DNA of 57,664 nucleotides from CAZCBJ01 sp964496705 (GCA_964496705.1 CAZCBJ010000002.1:1-57664), one strand, 5' to 3'. Shown: positions 26,216-34,658, counted from the first letter of the stretch. A program made the numbers and translations. The notes: generated from the sequence alone by a model not told the origin.

Positions 26216-27721
26216 ATGTCCAAAACGATCCTGATCATCGGCGGGGGCATCGCCGGCCTGGCTGCCGGTTGTTATGCCCGCATGAACGGCTATCAAGCCA
26301 AAATCTTTGAATTGCACAGCATCCCGGGCGGGTTGTGCACCTCCTGGGAGCGCAAGAATTATGTGCTGGACGGTTGCATTTCCTACCTTTTTGGCTCGGG
26401 GCAGGGGCAGCCGTTCAGTTACCTGTGGCAAGAGTTGGGCGTGGCGCGCTGGGAGCAGTTCATTCACCTGGACGAATTCATGCGCGTCAGCGCGGCTGAT
26501 GGCCAGACCCTCGTTGTACACAGCGACCCTGATCAGCTTGAAGAGCATCTCTGCCAGCTTTCGCCGGCTGACGCGCGCTTGGCCCGCAGCCTGGCCGACG
26601 GGGTGCGGCGTTTCACCCGTTTTGACCTGTCTGTGCAGTACGAGAAGTCGCGCGAGTTGATGACGGGGCCGGATTGGGCAGGATTTGGGCGCAAGATGAT
26701 GCCGTTCCTGGGGGACATGGCCCGCTACGCCATGCTGTCGGCCAGTGATTACGCCAAACAATACCGCGATCCATTTTTGCGCGTTGCGCTGCGCCACGCG
26801 TTTGCCTGGCCGGAGCAGCCGATGGTCAGCAGCCTGTCGCTGCTGGCTTCCATGCACACGCGCAACGCCGGATTCCCTGCCGGCGGGTCGCTGAATTTTG
26901 CGCGCGGGATAGAGCAGCGTTTCCGCGACCTGGGCGGCGAAATCCTGTATCAGGCGCAGGTTGAAAAGATTCTGGTGGAAGACGACCGGGCGGTGGGCGT
27001 GCGCCTCTACAATGATGAGATTTACCGCGGCGACAGGGTCATATCAGCCTGCGACGGGCGCGGGACGTTGTTCTATATGCTGGGCAAGCAATTTGTGCCG
27101 CGGAAAATTCGCGGGTATTATGATGGGCATCTTGCGCTGATGCCGATGATCCAGGTCTCGTTGGGCGTGAACCGCGATTTGAGCGACCAACCTCATTGGG
27201 TCACTCATCTGCTGGATCAGCCCATCTTCATCGGCGGATTGGAGCAGACCGAGATCGAGGTCAAAAACTATTGCTTCGATCCCAGTCTGGCCCCCAAGGG
27301 CAAGTCGGTGGTAGTGGTGCAAATTCCTGCCGTGTATGATTACTGGCAGCGCATCTACGGTCACCGCTTGTATGACACTGAACAGGATCAGGTGGCGCAG
27401 ATTGTGCTGGATTATCTGGAGACGCTCTATCCCGGCATCCGCAGTCAGGTGGAGATGGTGGACGTGGCCACCCCGCTCAGTTACGAACGCTACACCGGCA
27501 ACTGGCAGGGATCGGCCTGCGGTTTCCTGCTCACCAACCGCAGCATGCTAATGCTGCTGAGCGGGATGGAGAAAACGCTCCCCGGGTTAAAAAATTTCTA
27601 CATGGCCGGGCAATGGGTCGAACCGGGCGGCAGCGTGGCGATCTCCGCTGTTTCGGGGCGTCAAGTGCTGCAGATGATCTGCGCTGCAGATGGCAGACGC
27701 TTCGAAACCCGAACAGGATGA
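26216..27721 (+). CDS. FAD-dependent oxidoreductase, phytoene desaturase/CrtI-like
   Basis: 501 aa flavoprotein. N-terminal dinucleotide-binding motif ILIIGGGIAGLAAGCYARMN and SIPGGLCTSWERKNY are the CrtI-type FAD site, and the C-terminal AGQWVEPGGSVAISAVSGR closes the FAD domain. The family includes carotenoid desaturases, isomerases and many uncharacterised enzymes; no other carotenoid gene is nearby, so a carotenoid role is not supported. ATG 26216 follows a weak site; a TTG one codon earlier is possible. The mntP promoter begins 15 nt after its stop. Confidence 0.88.
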   Translation: MSKTILIIGGGIAGLAAGCYARMNGYQAKIFELHSIPGGLCTSWERKNYVLDGCISYLFGSGQGQPFSYLWQELGVARWEQFIHLDEFMRVSAADGQTLVVHSDPDQLEEHLCQLSPADARLARSLADGVRRFTRFDLSVQYEKSRELMTGPDWAGFGRKMMPFLGDMARYAMLSASDYAKQYRDPFLRVALRHAFAWPEQPMVSSLSLLASMHTRNAGFPAGGSLNFARGIEQRFRDLGGEILYQAQVEKILVEDDRAVGVRLYNDEIYRGDRVISACDGRGTLFYMLGKQFVPRKIRGYYDGHLALMPMIQVSLGVNRDLSDQPHWVTHLLDQPIFIGGLEQTEIEVKNYCFDPSLAPKGKSVVVVQIPAVYDYWQRIYGHRLYDTEQDQVAQIVLDYLETLYPGIRSQVEMVDVATPLSYERYTGNWQGSACGFLLTNRSMLMLLSGMEKTLPGLKNFYMAGQWVEPGGSVAISAVSGRQVLQMICAADGRRFETRTG

Positions 27722-27735
27722 GACATTTAATCAGC

Positions 27736-27764
27736 TTGACAGCCTGACCTCCTGAAGCTACAAT
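27736..27764 (+). promoter_or_regulatory. Consensus promoter of the mntP riboswitch transcript
   Basis: TTGACA (27736-27741), 17-nt spacer, TACAAT (27759-27764). The predicted start near 27771 coincides with the first base of the aptamer P1 stem. Confidence 0.85.
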
Positions 27765-27770
27765 GCTTTT

Positions 27771-27870
27771 TGGTTGGGGAGTAGCTGCCTGCCTGACGCA
27801 GGATGGGCTGTCGACATACCGGAGGAATTCCTCCCGGCTGCCCAATAGCCATGCGAATTGCGAGACCATC
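27771..27870 (+). ncRNA. yybP-ykoY manganese riboswitch
   Basis: The leader has the conserved yybP-ykoY core: GGGGAGTAGC at the 5' side, the second loop region GACATACCGGAGG, and CCTCCCGGCTGCCC followed by GCGAGACC at the 3' side. P1 can form from TGGTT (27771-27775) and GACCA (27864-27868). The same 3' strand is also needed by the downstream terminator hairpin, so Mn2+ binding, by holding P1, should prevent termination (ON switch). The gene controlled is the manganese exporter mntP. Confidence 0.92.
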
Positions 27871-27900
27871 CGAAAATTTGCCGTTCGGAGGTCTTTTCTT
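27863..27900 (+). terminator. Riboswitch expression-platform terminator
   Basis: Stem AGACC-A-TCCGAA / TTCGGA-GGTCT with a 9-nt loop, followed by TTTTCTT. It overlaps the 3' strand of the aptamer P1, so the two structures are mutually exclusive. Confidence 0.85.
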
Positions 27901-27926
27901 ATGCTCTTCCTTGCCAGAGGTATCGC

Positions 27927-28484
27927 TTGAGCCTGATCACATCAATTGTCATTGCCATCGGCCTGGCCATGGATGCTTTCGCTGTGTCGTTATCCATCGG
28001 GACGACCGGTCAGGCGGATGATCTGCGCTCAAAATTCCGTCTGGCGTTTCATTTTGGTTTATTTCAGGCGGGGATGACCCTGGCTGGATTTTTCCTGGGA
28101 AGCACGATTGCTGCCTTCATTGACCGTTTTGACCACTGGCTGGCGTTTGGTTTGCTGCTGTATGTGGGGATCAACATGATCCGCTCGGGATTGGATGAGG
28201 AGCGCAAGGCTTTCCCCTCCAATCCCAGCAAGGGGCGCTTTCTTGTGATTCTCAGCGTGGCCACCAGCCTGGATGCGCTGGCGGTTGGGCTGAGCCTGGC
28301 CTTTCTAGGCGCGTCCATCTACCTCCCTGCGCTGATCATTGGGTTGGTGGCTTTTGCCTTTTCAGCGTTGGCTTCCATGGCCGGCACCCAGCTCGGGGTG
28401 AAGTTTGGCAAACGGGTGGAAATTTTGGGCGGATTAATTTTGCTCGGTATCGGGGTGAAAATCTTGATCGAGCATCTGGGCTGA
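27927..28484 (+). CDS. mntP: Manganese efflux pump MntP
   Basis: 185 aa, six hydrophobic helices. The duplicated MntP signature is present: IAIGLAMDAFAVSLSIG in helix 1 and VATSLDALAVGLSLAF in helix 4, carrying the two essential Asp residues. The protein exports Mn2+ across the inner membrane. The TTG start at 27927 (MSLITSIVIA) is chosen because AGAGG lies 6 nt upstream and the family begins at this point; the frame is open further 5' but runs into the terminator. It is controlled by the yybP-ykoY riboswitch directly upstream. Confidence 0.94.
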   Translation: MSLITSIVIAIGLAMDAFAVSLSIGTTGQADDLRSKFRLAFHFGLFQAGMTLAGFFLGSTIAAFIDRFDHWLAFGLLLYVGINMIRSGLDEERKAFPSNPSKGRFLVILSVATSLDALAVGLSLAFLGASIYLPALIIGLVAFAFSALASMAGTQLGVKFGKRVEILGGLILLGIGVKILIEHLG

Positions 28485-28501
28485 GTGGATGGAGCGGGGG
28501 A

Positions 28502-29395
28502 TTATTTCTTTTCGGCCTGTATGACCACCCAGCGACCGGGTTCGATGTAATCACCTTCGATGCCATTCAATTGGCGCACCAGTTTATCATCCATGAGGTG
28601 CACCTGGGCGAAGGTGTAGAGGCTGACCCGTTCGCTGACGTATATCGGCTTTAATGGGCCGACCCCGCCCATCACCGATTGCCCGGGCATGATGATCACC
28701 AGCTCTCCCAACAACAGACCGCGCGTATCCGGGATCTGGTTGACTGCGCGAATGAGACCCTCGGTGGTGCGGTAGCGCGTGGTGAGCAAGATCAAATTGT
28801 CGCCAGGCACTACTTTGTGGATGACCACAGTGTAATCCTGGCTGCCGAAGGGCGTTTCAAGCAGCGGTCCCTGGGTGGGAATGGAGGTCTTGGATGGTGT
28901 GAGCGTGGGGGTCACGTAGGTGGTGGTCGGTTGAGGGGAGACGCTCTTATCCAGCGTTGGGCTGGCAGAGGGCTGCAGGGAGGGTGTGGCCGTGTACAAC
29001 GGCGGTCGGGGTGTGTTTGTGGCGGTTGGCTCAGCCGATTGGATCATCAATCCTGTGGGCCAACCTTTTCTCACCAGGCTGGCGGCGATCAAGCCAATCA
29101 CCAGAAGGGCGACCATCACCAGGGTCAAGCTCAACAACGGTTTGCGGTCGGGTACCCATTCTTCGGAGCGCAGGTCTTTGGGTATGGAGGAGGAGCGATG
29201 GCGGGTATAGATGGGGCAGCCGGTATGGTGCATGGTGGTGCAGTACGCTTCCGCATGCTCCCCCCGCACAATCCCCGGCGGATCTGCCCGGTGGCAGTAA
29301 TTGGGCACGTCCGGGCTCATGGATTGCGTCAACGGATCGTCATACACCCCATAATAGGGGCAGATGGCGGGTGGGTTCTTGGGAATCTCGTCCAT
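28502..29395 (-). CDS. Single-pass membrane protein with N-terminal Cys motif and external LysM-like domain
   Basis: 297 aa. The cytoplasmic N-terminus carries a Cys/His motif (C12, C34-H35, C52, C60; CPYYGVYDDP ... YCHR ... YC ... GCPIY) that recurs in Chloroflexota proteins and may bind zinc. A helix at ~85-107 is followed by a Ser/Thr/Pro-rich linker (~112-180) and a LysM-like segment (IHKVVPGDNLILLTTRY, RAVNQIPDTRGLLLGELVII) with a second partial repeat near the C-terminus (VHLMDDKLVRQLNGI). It follows the tyrosine kinase gene by 23 nt, so it likely works in the envelope polysaccharide system. Exact function unknown. Confidence 0.75.
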   Translation of the reverse strand: MDEIPKNPPAICPYYGVYDDPLTQSMSPDVPNYCHRADPPGIVRGEHAEAYCTTMHHTGCPIYTRHRSSSIPKDLRSEEWVPDRKPLLSLTLVMVALLVIGLIAASLVRKGWPTGLMIQSAEPTATNTPRPPLYTATPSLQPSASPTLDKSVSPQPTTTYVTPTLTPSKTSIPTQGPLLETPFGSQDYTVVIHKVVPGDNLILLTTRYRTTEGLIRAVNQIPDTRGLLLGELVIIMPGQSVMGGVGPLKPIYVSERVSLYTFAQVHLMDDKLVRQLNGIEGDYIEPGRWVVIQAEKK

Positions 29396-29418
29396 GGCAG
29401 GTCAAATCATTGAGGCTA

Positions 29419-31110
29419 TCAATCGGTAAAAATGTTTTGTTCTAGGTCTTTGTCTTTGGCTTCGTCTGGGTTGGCAGGTCGCTCAGTTTTATTGGGTTTG
29501 CGTTTTTTGTGCTTCCGCCCCGTAGGATCGTAATACTTCGAGTCATAATAATAATAATACGTGCGGTAATACCCGCCGCGCATGGATTTTACGGTCATGT
29601 TGTTGTACACGATGCCCAGGATGGGCGCGTTGACCCGGCGCAGCGAATCGATGGTCATCTTGAGCGTCTGCAGTTTGGTTTTGCCCGGCACCACGACGAT
29701 TAAAACCCCGTCCGTGTTGGGGGCCAGGGCGACTGCGTCAGTGACCGACAGCACCGGTGGCGTATCCAGAATGATGAGGTCGGCTTCAGTTTGCAGCTCA
29801 AGCAGCAGTGACTGCATGCGCATCGAGCCGAGCAACTCAGCAGGATTGGGCGGAATCTGCCCGGAGGTGACGATGGATAAACCGTTCACCTTACTGGGTT
29901 GGGCCACACTGTGGTTGTCGTTCTCAGGACGCAGGAAGACGGAGGTGAGTCCGGCCTGGTTTTGCAGACCGAAGACTTTATGCACCGATGGACGGCGCAG
30001 GTCGGCATCCACCAGGGTCACCTGGGCGCCGCCCTGTGCCAGCACAATCGCCAGATTTGAGGCGATGGTGGTCTTGCCCTCGCCGGGCATGGGGCTGGTG
30101 ACCAGAATTTTTTGCAGCGGCGCGCTGACGCTGGCAAAACGCACATTGGTGCGCAAACCGCGAAACCCTTCAGAGACTGGCGAACGCGGGTGCGCCTGCG
30201 TTATGGGGGTATCGGTTTTTTCGAAATGAGACACAATCCCCAACACCGGCACGCCAAACTTGCGGCCAGTTTCCTCGGCGTCCTTGACGGTATCATCGAG
30301 CATCTCGATCAGAAACACCGTGCCGAAGGACAGCATGATCCCCACCAGGGCGGCCAGCAGCGTGTTTTGCATCACTTTGGGTGCAATTGGACTGGTGGGC
30401 ACGGTCGCCATTTCAAGCTGGGTCAGGCTGGTGGTGGACTGAGACTCGGTCAGTTTGACATCTTCCAGGCTGGTCAGCAACGAGGTATAGATATACTGAT
30501 ACTGGGTCAGGCGGGTCATCAACGCGGTCTTTTCGTCCGGGTCGGTGGAGGTCATCACCTGATCGAATGTTTCGGTGATCTGGGCATCCACCGAGTCAAT
30601 CTGGCGCTGCAGGTTTTGCTTGGACAGCGCATAGCGTTCGGCCTGCTGCTGCATGATGCGGTTGGAAAACACCACCACCAGCGTGTTGGCCACATCGGCG
30701 CACAGCTTGGGGTCATTGCCTGTCACAGTGACGGTGATGAGAGGGGTATCGGTTTTCTGGGTGATGGTGATCATCCCGCGCAGCTCGCCGGGGGAGTTTT
30801 CCAGTTGGAGCTGCTGGACAACCGCTTCGAGAACAGGCATGTCGGTCATAATCAGCGTGTAAGTTTTTGCCATGGTCTGGCTGGTGATCATGGAGGTGTA
30901 ATCGGTCGATTGGCTGATGGGCGCCTGATTGACCATGACGCGTGTGGAGGATTCATACACCTTGGGCAGTTGGATGCTGTAGTAGTAAGTCGCCGCCGCT
31001 GCCACAACCGCCGCGAGGATGATCAGCCACAGCCAGTGCCAGACCAACTGTAACAGATGGCGAATGTTGATCCCCTCCTCTTCAGGTTGTTGTTCGACCC
31101 ATTGATCCAT
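29419..31110 (-). CDS. Polysaccharide biosynthesis tyrosine autokinase / chain-length regulator (BY-kinase, Wzc/CpsCD type)
   Basis: 563 aa. An N-terminal Wzz-type domain has two membrane helices (LWLIILAAVVAAAATYYY near 33; a second near 240). The cytoplasmic kinase has Walker A SPMPGEGKTTIASNLA (~340), Walker A' VTLVDADLRRPS and Walker B LIILDTPPV. The C-terminus bears a tyrosine cluster (GGYYRTYYYYYDSKYYD), the autophosphorylation site. BY-kinases control export and length of capsule/EPS. ATG 31110 has AGGAGGAG 5 nt upstream. Chain co-polymerase and kinase are fused, as in Proteobacteria and many Chloroflexota. Confidence 0.94.
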   Translation of the reverse strand: MDQWVEQQPEEEGINIRHLLQLVWHWLWLIILAAVVAAAATYYYSIQLPKVYESSTRVMVNQAPISQSTDYTSMITSQTMAKTYTLIMTDMPVLEAVVQQLQLENSPGELRGMITITQKTDTPLITVTVTGNDPKLCADVANTLVVVFSNRIMQQQAERYALSKQNLQRQIDSVDAQITETFDQVMTSTDPDEKTALMTRLTQYQYIYTSLLTSLEDVKLTESQSTTSLTQLEMATVPTSPIAPKVMQNTLLAALVGIMLSFGTVFLIEMLDDTVKDAEETGRKFGVPVLGIVSHFEKTDTPITQAHPRSPVSEGFRGLRTNVRFASVSAPLQKILVTSPMPGEGKTTIASNLAIVLAQGGAQVTLVDADLRRPSVHKVFGLQNQAGLTSVFLRPENDNHSVAQPSKVNGLSIVTSGQIPPNPAELLGSMRMQSLLLELQTEADLIILDTPPVLSVTDAVALAPNTDGVLIVVVPGKTKLQTLKMTIDSLRRVNAPILGIVYNNMTVKSMRGGYYRTYYYYYDSKYYDPTGRKHKKRKPNKTERPANPDEAKDKDLEQNIFTD

Positions 31111-31179
31111 GAACACTCCTCCTGACCCGCTGCACGCAAAAAATTATTATATCAGAAAAAATTTTGAGCAGACAGCCGC

Positions 31180-31704
31180 TCACCGCGGGCGCCGGGGCAC
31201 GGTCTTGCGTATCTGGCCGGCGTTCAGCTCGATTGGAAGCTTCTGGTGGCTGAGCATTTCCAGCAGCACACGAACGCGCTGGGTGCCGCTCAGATTCAAA
31301 TCGAAAATGGCGCGATATCCCCGCAAAGGGCCTTCGATGATCTCTACTTCCTCGCCAGGCTTGTATTCACCGCGCTCCATCGCGTTTGGATCGCTATGGA
31401 TGACTTCCAGCTTGCGGCGCAGCTCAAAGATCAGCGCGTCCGGCACCACCGCCGCTTCGCGACCAAAACAGACCAGACGGGAAACATAGGGCATGTATTG
31501 CAGGGATGGCAGCGTGCCGTCCTGCAGGTCAACATGTACAAACAGATAACCGGGAAAAAAGGGGCGGATTTTTCGCGAACGGGGATTGACCGGGCAGACG
31601 CGCAGGCGCGGATAAAACACTTCTATATCCTTCAGGATGAGCTGGTTGTGCAGCGCTTCTTCTTTATGCGGTTTGCTTTGCAGAACATACCAAAGTTTCG
31701 GCAT
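31180..31704 (-). CDS. NusG-family specialised antiterminator (RfaH/UpxY/LoaP type)
   Basis: 174 aa. N-terminal NGN domain begins KLWYVLQSKPHKEEALHNQL and includes RPFFPGYLFVHVDLQDG and MPYVSRLVCFG; a C-terminal KOW-like segment reads YKPGEEVEIIEGPLRGYRAI. Such paralogues of NusG load onto RNA polymerase at specific leaders and let it read through long polysaccharide operons. It is transcribed divergently from an 11-gene polysaccharide operon, whose leader has hairpins. ATG 31704 has GGGGA 5 nt upstream; an ATG five codons earlier (31719) lacks this. Confidence 0.9.
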   Translation of the reverse strand: MPKLWYVLQSKPHKEEALHNQLILKDIEVFYPRLRVCPVNPRSRKIRPFFPGYLFVHVDLQDGTLPSLQYMPYVSRLVCFGREAAVVPDALIFELRRKLEVIHSDPNAMERGEYKPGEEVEIIEGPLRGYRAIFDLNLSGTQRVRVLLEMLSHQKLPIELNAGQIRKTVPRRPR

Positions 31705-31764
31705 TTTGTCCCCGGGCAACTATTTTATCACAAAACCTGTTCCAGGCTGGATTGGGCAGGTGGT

Positions 31765-31890
31765 ATAATCGGTATAGCCACCGGGTGAAAACGAGAACCA
31801 CAAAAATATTGTTGATGTATTTAATTCACGAGGCTTTTTAAGTTTTTTATTTCCCGGTGGAGCGCGTCCGCTCTCCGTTTTGTTGAAAGG
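31765..31890 (+). promoter_or_regulatory. Promoter and structured leader of the polysaccharide operon
   Basis: An extended -10 element (TGG then TATAAT, 31765-31770) gives a ~140-nt leader. It contains a long-range inverted repeat CCACCGGG/CCCGGTGG (31779-31786 / 31853-31860). It also contains a small hairpin GAGCG-CGTC-CGCTC (31860-31873) followed by TCCGTTTTGTTG, which resembles a weak intrinsic terminator. This is a plausible loading or attenuation site for the divergent NusG-family protein. No ops/JUMPStart consensus is present. Confidence 0.5.
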
Positions 31891-31917
31891 GCGGAGCATG
31901 CAAAAAAGGATGAGGGT

Positions 31918-32868
31918 ATGGCAAATTTTGCATTGATTGGCGCAGCCGGGTATATTGCCCCAAGACATTTACGCGCCATCCGTGACACCGGGAATCGGTT
32001 GGTGGCTGCCGTGGATCCACATGATGCGGTGGGCGTGATGGATCAGTACGCCTTTGATATACGCTTCTTCACCGAAATTGAGCGTTTTGACCGCCATTTG
32101 GAAAAGCTGCGCCGCGGAGCGCTGGAAAATCGGGTGCAGTGGGTTTCGATCTGCTCGCCCAATTACTTGCATGACGCCCATTGCCGGCTGGCAATGCGCG
32201 TGGGCTCGGACGTGATCTGTGAGAAACCATTGGTGATCAACCCGTGGAATCTGGATCAGTTGGCGGAGATTGAAGCTGAAAGTGGACGCCGTGTGTTCAC
32301 TGTACTTCAATTGCGCGTCCACCCTGAGCTGGTGCGGCTCAAGGAACAATTGGCTGCGGGGGCAGGCGGGCAGCGGGATGTTGTTCTGACCTATGCCACC
32401 TCGCGCGGGCAGTGGTACCATCATTCCTGGAAAGGGGTGGCGGAGAAGTCCGGCGGGATTGCCACCAACATTGGCATCCACTTTTTTGACCTGTTGATGT
32501 GGCTGTTCGGGGATGCCGGGGAGGTGCGCGTTTTCCACGACGATGCCCAACGAATGGCAGGATTCATTGAGTTGGAACGCGCCCGGGTGCGTTGGTTTCT
32601 GTCGGTGAATCCGGCTGACCTGCCCTTTACAGCGGAGCCGGGAAAGCGCAGCACATACCGCTCGATCAGCGTGGATGGGCAGGAGATAGAATTTTCCGAG
32701 GGTTTCAACGACCTGCATACCCGCGTGTATGAGCGCACGCTGGCTGGGCAGGGGTTCACCATTGCCGATGCGCGACCCTCCATCACCCTCACTCACCGCA
32801 TACGCCACACACCACTATCCCAGGCCGGGGAACTGGCGCATCCCTTCTTGAGAGCCAATCATGAGTGA
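31918..32868 (+). CDS. wlbA: Gfo/Idh/MocA oxidoreductase, WlbA/WbpB type (UDP-GlcNAc-uronate 3-dehydrogenase)
   Basis: 316 aa. N-terminal Rossmann motif FALIGAAGYIAPRHLRAI and the VSICSPNYLHDAHC and CEKPLVINPWNLDQL segments are those of WlbA/WbpB, which oxidise C3 of UDP-N-acetylglucosaminuronate before transamination. IATNIGIHFFDLLMWLFG holds the active-site His. ATG 31918 is preceded by GATGAGGGT. It overlaps the acetyltransferase gene by 8 nt. Together with the next two genes it would make UDP-2,3-diacetamido-2,3-dideoxy-glucuronate. Confidence 0.9.
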   Translation: MANFALIGAAGYIAPRHLRAIRDTGNRLVAAVDPHDAVGVMDQYAFDIRFFTEIERFDRHLEKLRRGALENRVQWVSICSPNYLHDAHCRLAMRVGSDVICEKPLVINPWNLDQLAEIEAESGRRVFTVLQLRVHPELVRLKEQLAAGAGGQRDVVLTYATSRGQWYHHSWKGVAEKSGGIATNIGIHFFDLLMWLFGDAGEVRVFHDDAQRMAGFIELERARVRWFLSVNPADLPFTAEPGKRSTYRSISVDGQEIEFSEGFNDLHTRVYERTLAGQGFTIADARPSITLTHRIRHTPLSQAGELAHPFLRANHE

Positions 32869-33460
32869 AGATGTATTCGTTCACCCTTCCAGTTATGTGG
32901 ATGACGGCGCCCTCATTGGCACTGGCACCAAGATCTGGCATTTCTGCCACGTGATGAGTGGGGCGCGCATTGGGCGAGGCTGCTCGCTCGGGCAGAATGT
33001 GCTGGTGGCCAGCGGGGTGGAGATTGGTGACAACGTCAAGATTCAGAACAATGTCTCGCTGTACACCGGTGTGGTGGTGGAGGATGATGCCTTTCTGGGA
33101 CCGTCCATGGTCTTCACCAACGTGATCAATCCGCGCAGCCACGTGACCCGCAAACACGAATATAAAATCACCCGCGTTTGCCGGGGCGCGTCGGTGGGCG
33201 CCAATGCCACCATTGTGTGCGGGGTGACCCTGGGCAAATATTCATTCGTGGGAGCGGGTTCGGTGGTCACCCGGGATGTGCCCGATTTTGGATTGGTGTA
33301 CGGCAACCCCGCCCGCCTGCGCGGATGGATGTGCCAGTGTGGTATTCAGCTCGTTTTCTCGCCGTTGGGTGCGGCCGAAACAGCCGTCTGCGCGGCTTGC
33401 GGCGACCGTTATGAGAAACGGGGCAACCTGGTGGCGCCTTTGGGGAAGGAGTCGCCATGA
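32861..33460 (+). CDS. wlbB: Hexapeptide N-acetyltransferase, WlbB/WbpD type, with C-terminal Cys4 motif
   Basis: 199 aa left-handed beta-helix acetyltransferase. Hexapeptide-type turns IGTGTKIWHFCHVMSGARIG, IGDNVKIQNNVSLYTGVVVE and VGANATIVCGVTLG are followed by the WlbB-type FGLVYGNPARLRGWM. It adds acetyl to the 3-amino group of the UDP-sugar. After the helix come two Cys pairs (CQCG ... CAACG) that look like a small zinc ribbon of the kind found in some WlbB/FdtC-like acetyltransferases. It overlaps both neighbours, so it is tightly coupled. Confidence 0.9.
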   Translation: MSEDVFVHPSSYVDDGALIGTGTKIWHFCHVMSGARIGRGCSLGQNVLVASGVEIGDNVKIQNNVSLYTGVVVEDDAFLGPSMVFTNVINPRSHVTRKHEYKITRVCRGASVGANATIVCGVTLGKYSFVGAGSVVTRDVPDFGLVYGNPARLRGWMCQCGIQLVFSPLGAAETAVCAACGDRYEKRGNLVAPLGKESP

Positions 33461-34545
33461 TCCCCATGTTGGATCTGGTGGCGCAATATCGCGCGATTCA
33501 ATCCGAAATTGAGGCTGCGATGCTGGGCGTGCTGGAGAGCGGGCATTTCATCCTCGGCCCGAATGTCAGCGCCTTCGAACAAGAAATGGCCGCATACCTG
33601 GGTGTTAAACACGCAGTGGGCCTGGCTTCGGGCACCGACGCGCTCATCATTGCGCTGCGCGCGGCGGGGATCGGGGCGGGAGACGAAGTCATTGTCCCGG
33701 CTTATTCATTCTTTGCCACAGCGGGCTGTGTGATGACGGTCGGGGCTACCCCGGTGTTCGTGGACATTGAACCTCACACCTACAGCCTGGATGCAGATCA
33801 GATGGAATCGCGCCTGACGCCGCGCACCCGCGCCATTCTCCCGGTGCATCTCTATGGTCAGCCGGTGGATATGAACGGTGTGTTGTCGCTGGCCCGCGAC
33901 CGGGGACTGCTGGTGATCGAAGACAATGCGCAGGCGATCGGCGCTGAATTCCAGGGACGCAAAACCGGCGGATTGGGCGACATTGGCTGTCTGAGCTTTT
34001 ACCCGACCAAGAACCTGGGGGCATACGGCGATGCCGGGATGCTGGTGACTAATGATGACCGGCTGGCCGAGTCCGCGCGCATGTTGCACACCCACGGCTG
34101 GAAGAAGAAATACTTCCCCGAGATGTTGGGGTACAACTCACGGCTGGATGAAATTCAAGCGGCTGTCTTAAGGGTCAAATTGAAGTACCTCGACGACTGG
34201 AATGCCGGGCGGCGGGAACTGGCGCACGAGTACAGCCGACTTCTGGCTGATGGTCCGGTCAGAGTGCCTTATGAACGACCCGGGGCCACCCACGTGTATC
34301 ACCTGTACATCATCCGCAGCGGGCAGCGCGAAGTATTGCGTGAACGACTCAAAGCGGCTGGGATTGCCAGCGATGTGTATTATCCCCAGCCCATGCACCT
34401 GGCAGTTCCCTGCCGTGCGCTGGGCTGCAAACCGGGTGATTTCCCGGCTGCAGAGCAGGCCTCGCGCGAAACGCTTGCCTTGCCGCTTTACCCGGAAATG
34501 ACCTTTGAGCAGGCGGCTGAAGTGGCGCGAATCGTGCAAGGATGA
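33457..34545 (+). CDS. wlbC: DegT/DnrJ/EryC1 aminotransferase, WlbC/WbpE type
   Basis: 362 aa PLP-dependent sugar aminotransferase. The sequence MIPMLDLVAQYRAIQSEIEA and LGPNVSAFEQEMAAYLG, the VIEDNAQAIGAE segment, and FYPTKNLGAYGDAGML with the PLP-binding Lys are typical. It transfers an amino group to the 3-keto product of WlbA. The ATG overlaps the upstream stop by 4 nt (ATGA). The locus lacks the UDP-GlcNAc 6-dehydrogenase (WbpA) and the 2-epimerase (WbpI), so these must lie elsewhere, or the pathway stops at the gluco isomer. Confidence 0.92.
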   Translation: MIPMLDLVAQYRAIQSEIEAAMLGVLESGHFILGPNVSAFEQEMAAYLGVKHAVGLASGTDALIIALRAAGIGAGDEVIVPAYSFFATAGCVMTVGATPVFVDIEPHTYSLDADQMESRLTPRTRAILPVHLYGQPVDMNGVLSLARDRGLLVIEDNAQAIGAEFQGRKTGGLGDIGCLSFYPTKNLGAYGDAGMLVTNDDRLAESARMLHTHGWKKKYFPEMLGYNSRLDEIQAAVLRVKLKYLDDWNAGRRELAHEYSRLLADGPVRVPYERPGATHVYHLYIIRSGQREVLRERLKAAGIASDVYYPQPMHLAVPCRALGCKPGDFPAAEQASRETLALPLYPEMTFEQAAEVARIVQG

Positions 34546-34658
34546 TGGAGGCGCCTTGGTGATGAACCCTGACCAATGTTGTTTCCATCGAGAGAAAGGT
34601 TTTTGGTTATTATCCGCAATGGGGTGGTCTGATCCATCGTTCACCCAAGGGGGCCTTA

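Noticed and set aside
30112..31053. A 313-codon plus-strand open frame opposite the tyrosine kinase
   Set aside because: Antisense to Walker motifs of the BY-kinase; Gly/His-rich text with no domain.
31765..31917. A search for an ops/JUMPStart element in the polysaccharide operon leader
   Set aside because: No GGCGGTAG-type sequence is present, so RfaH-style recognition by that element is not supported.
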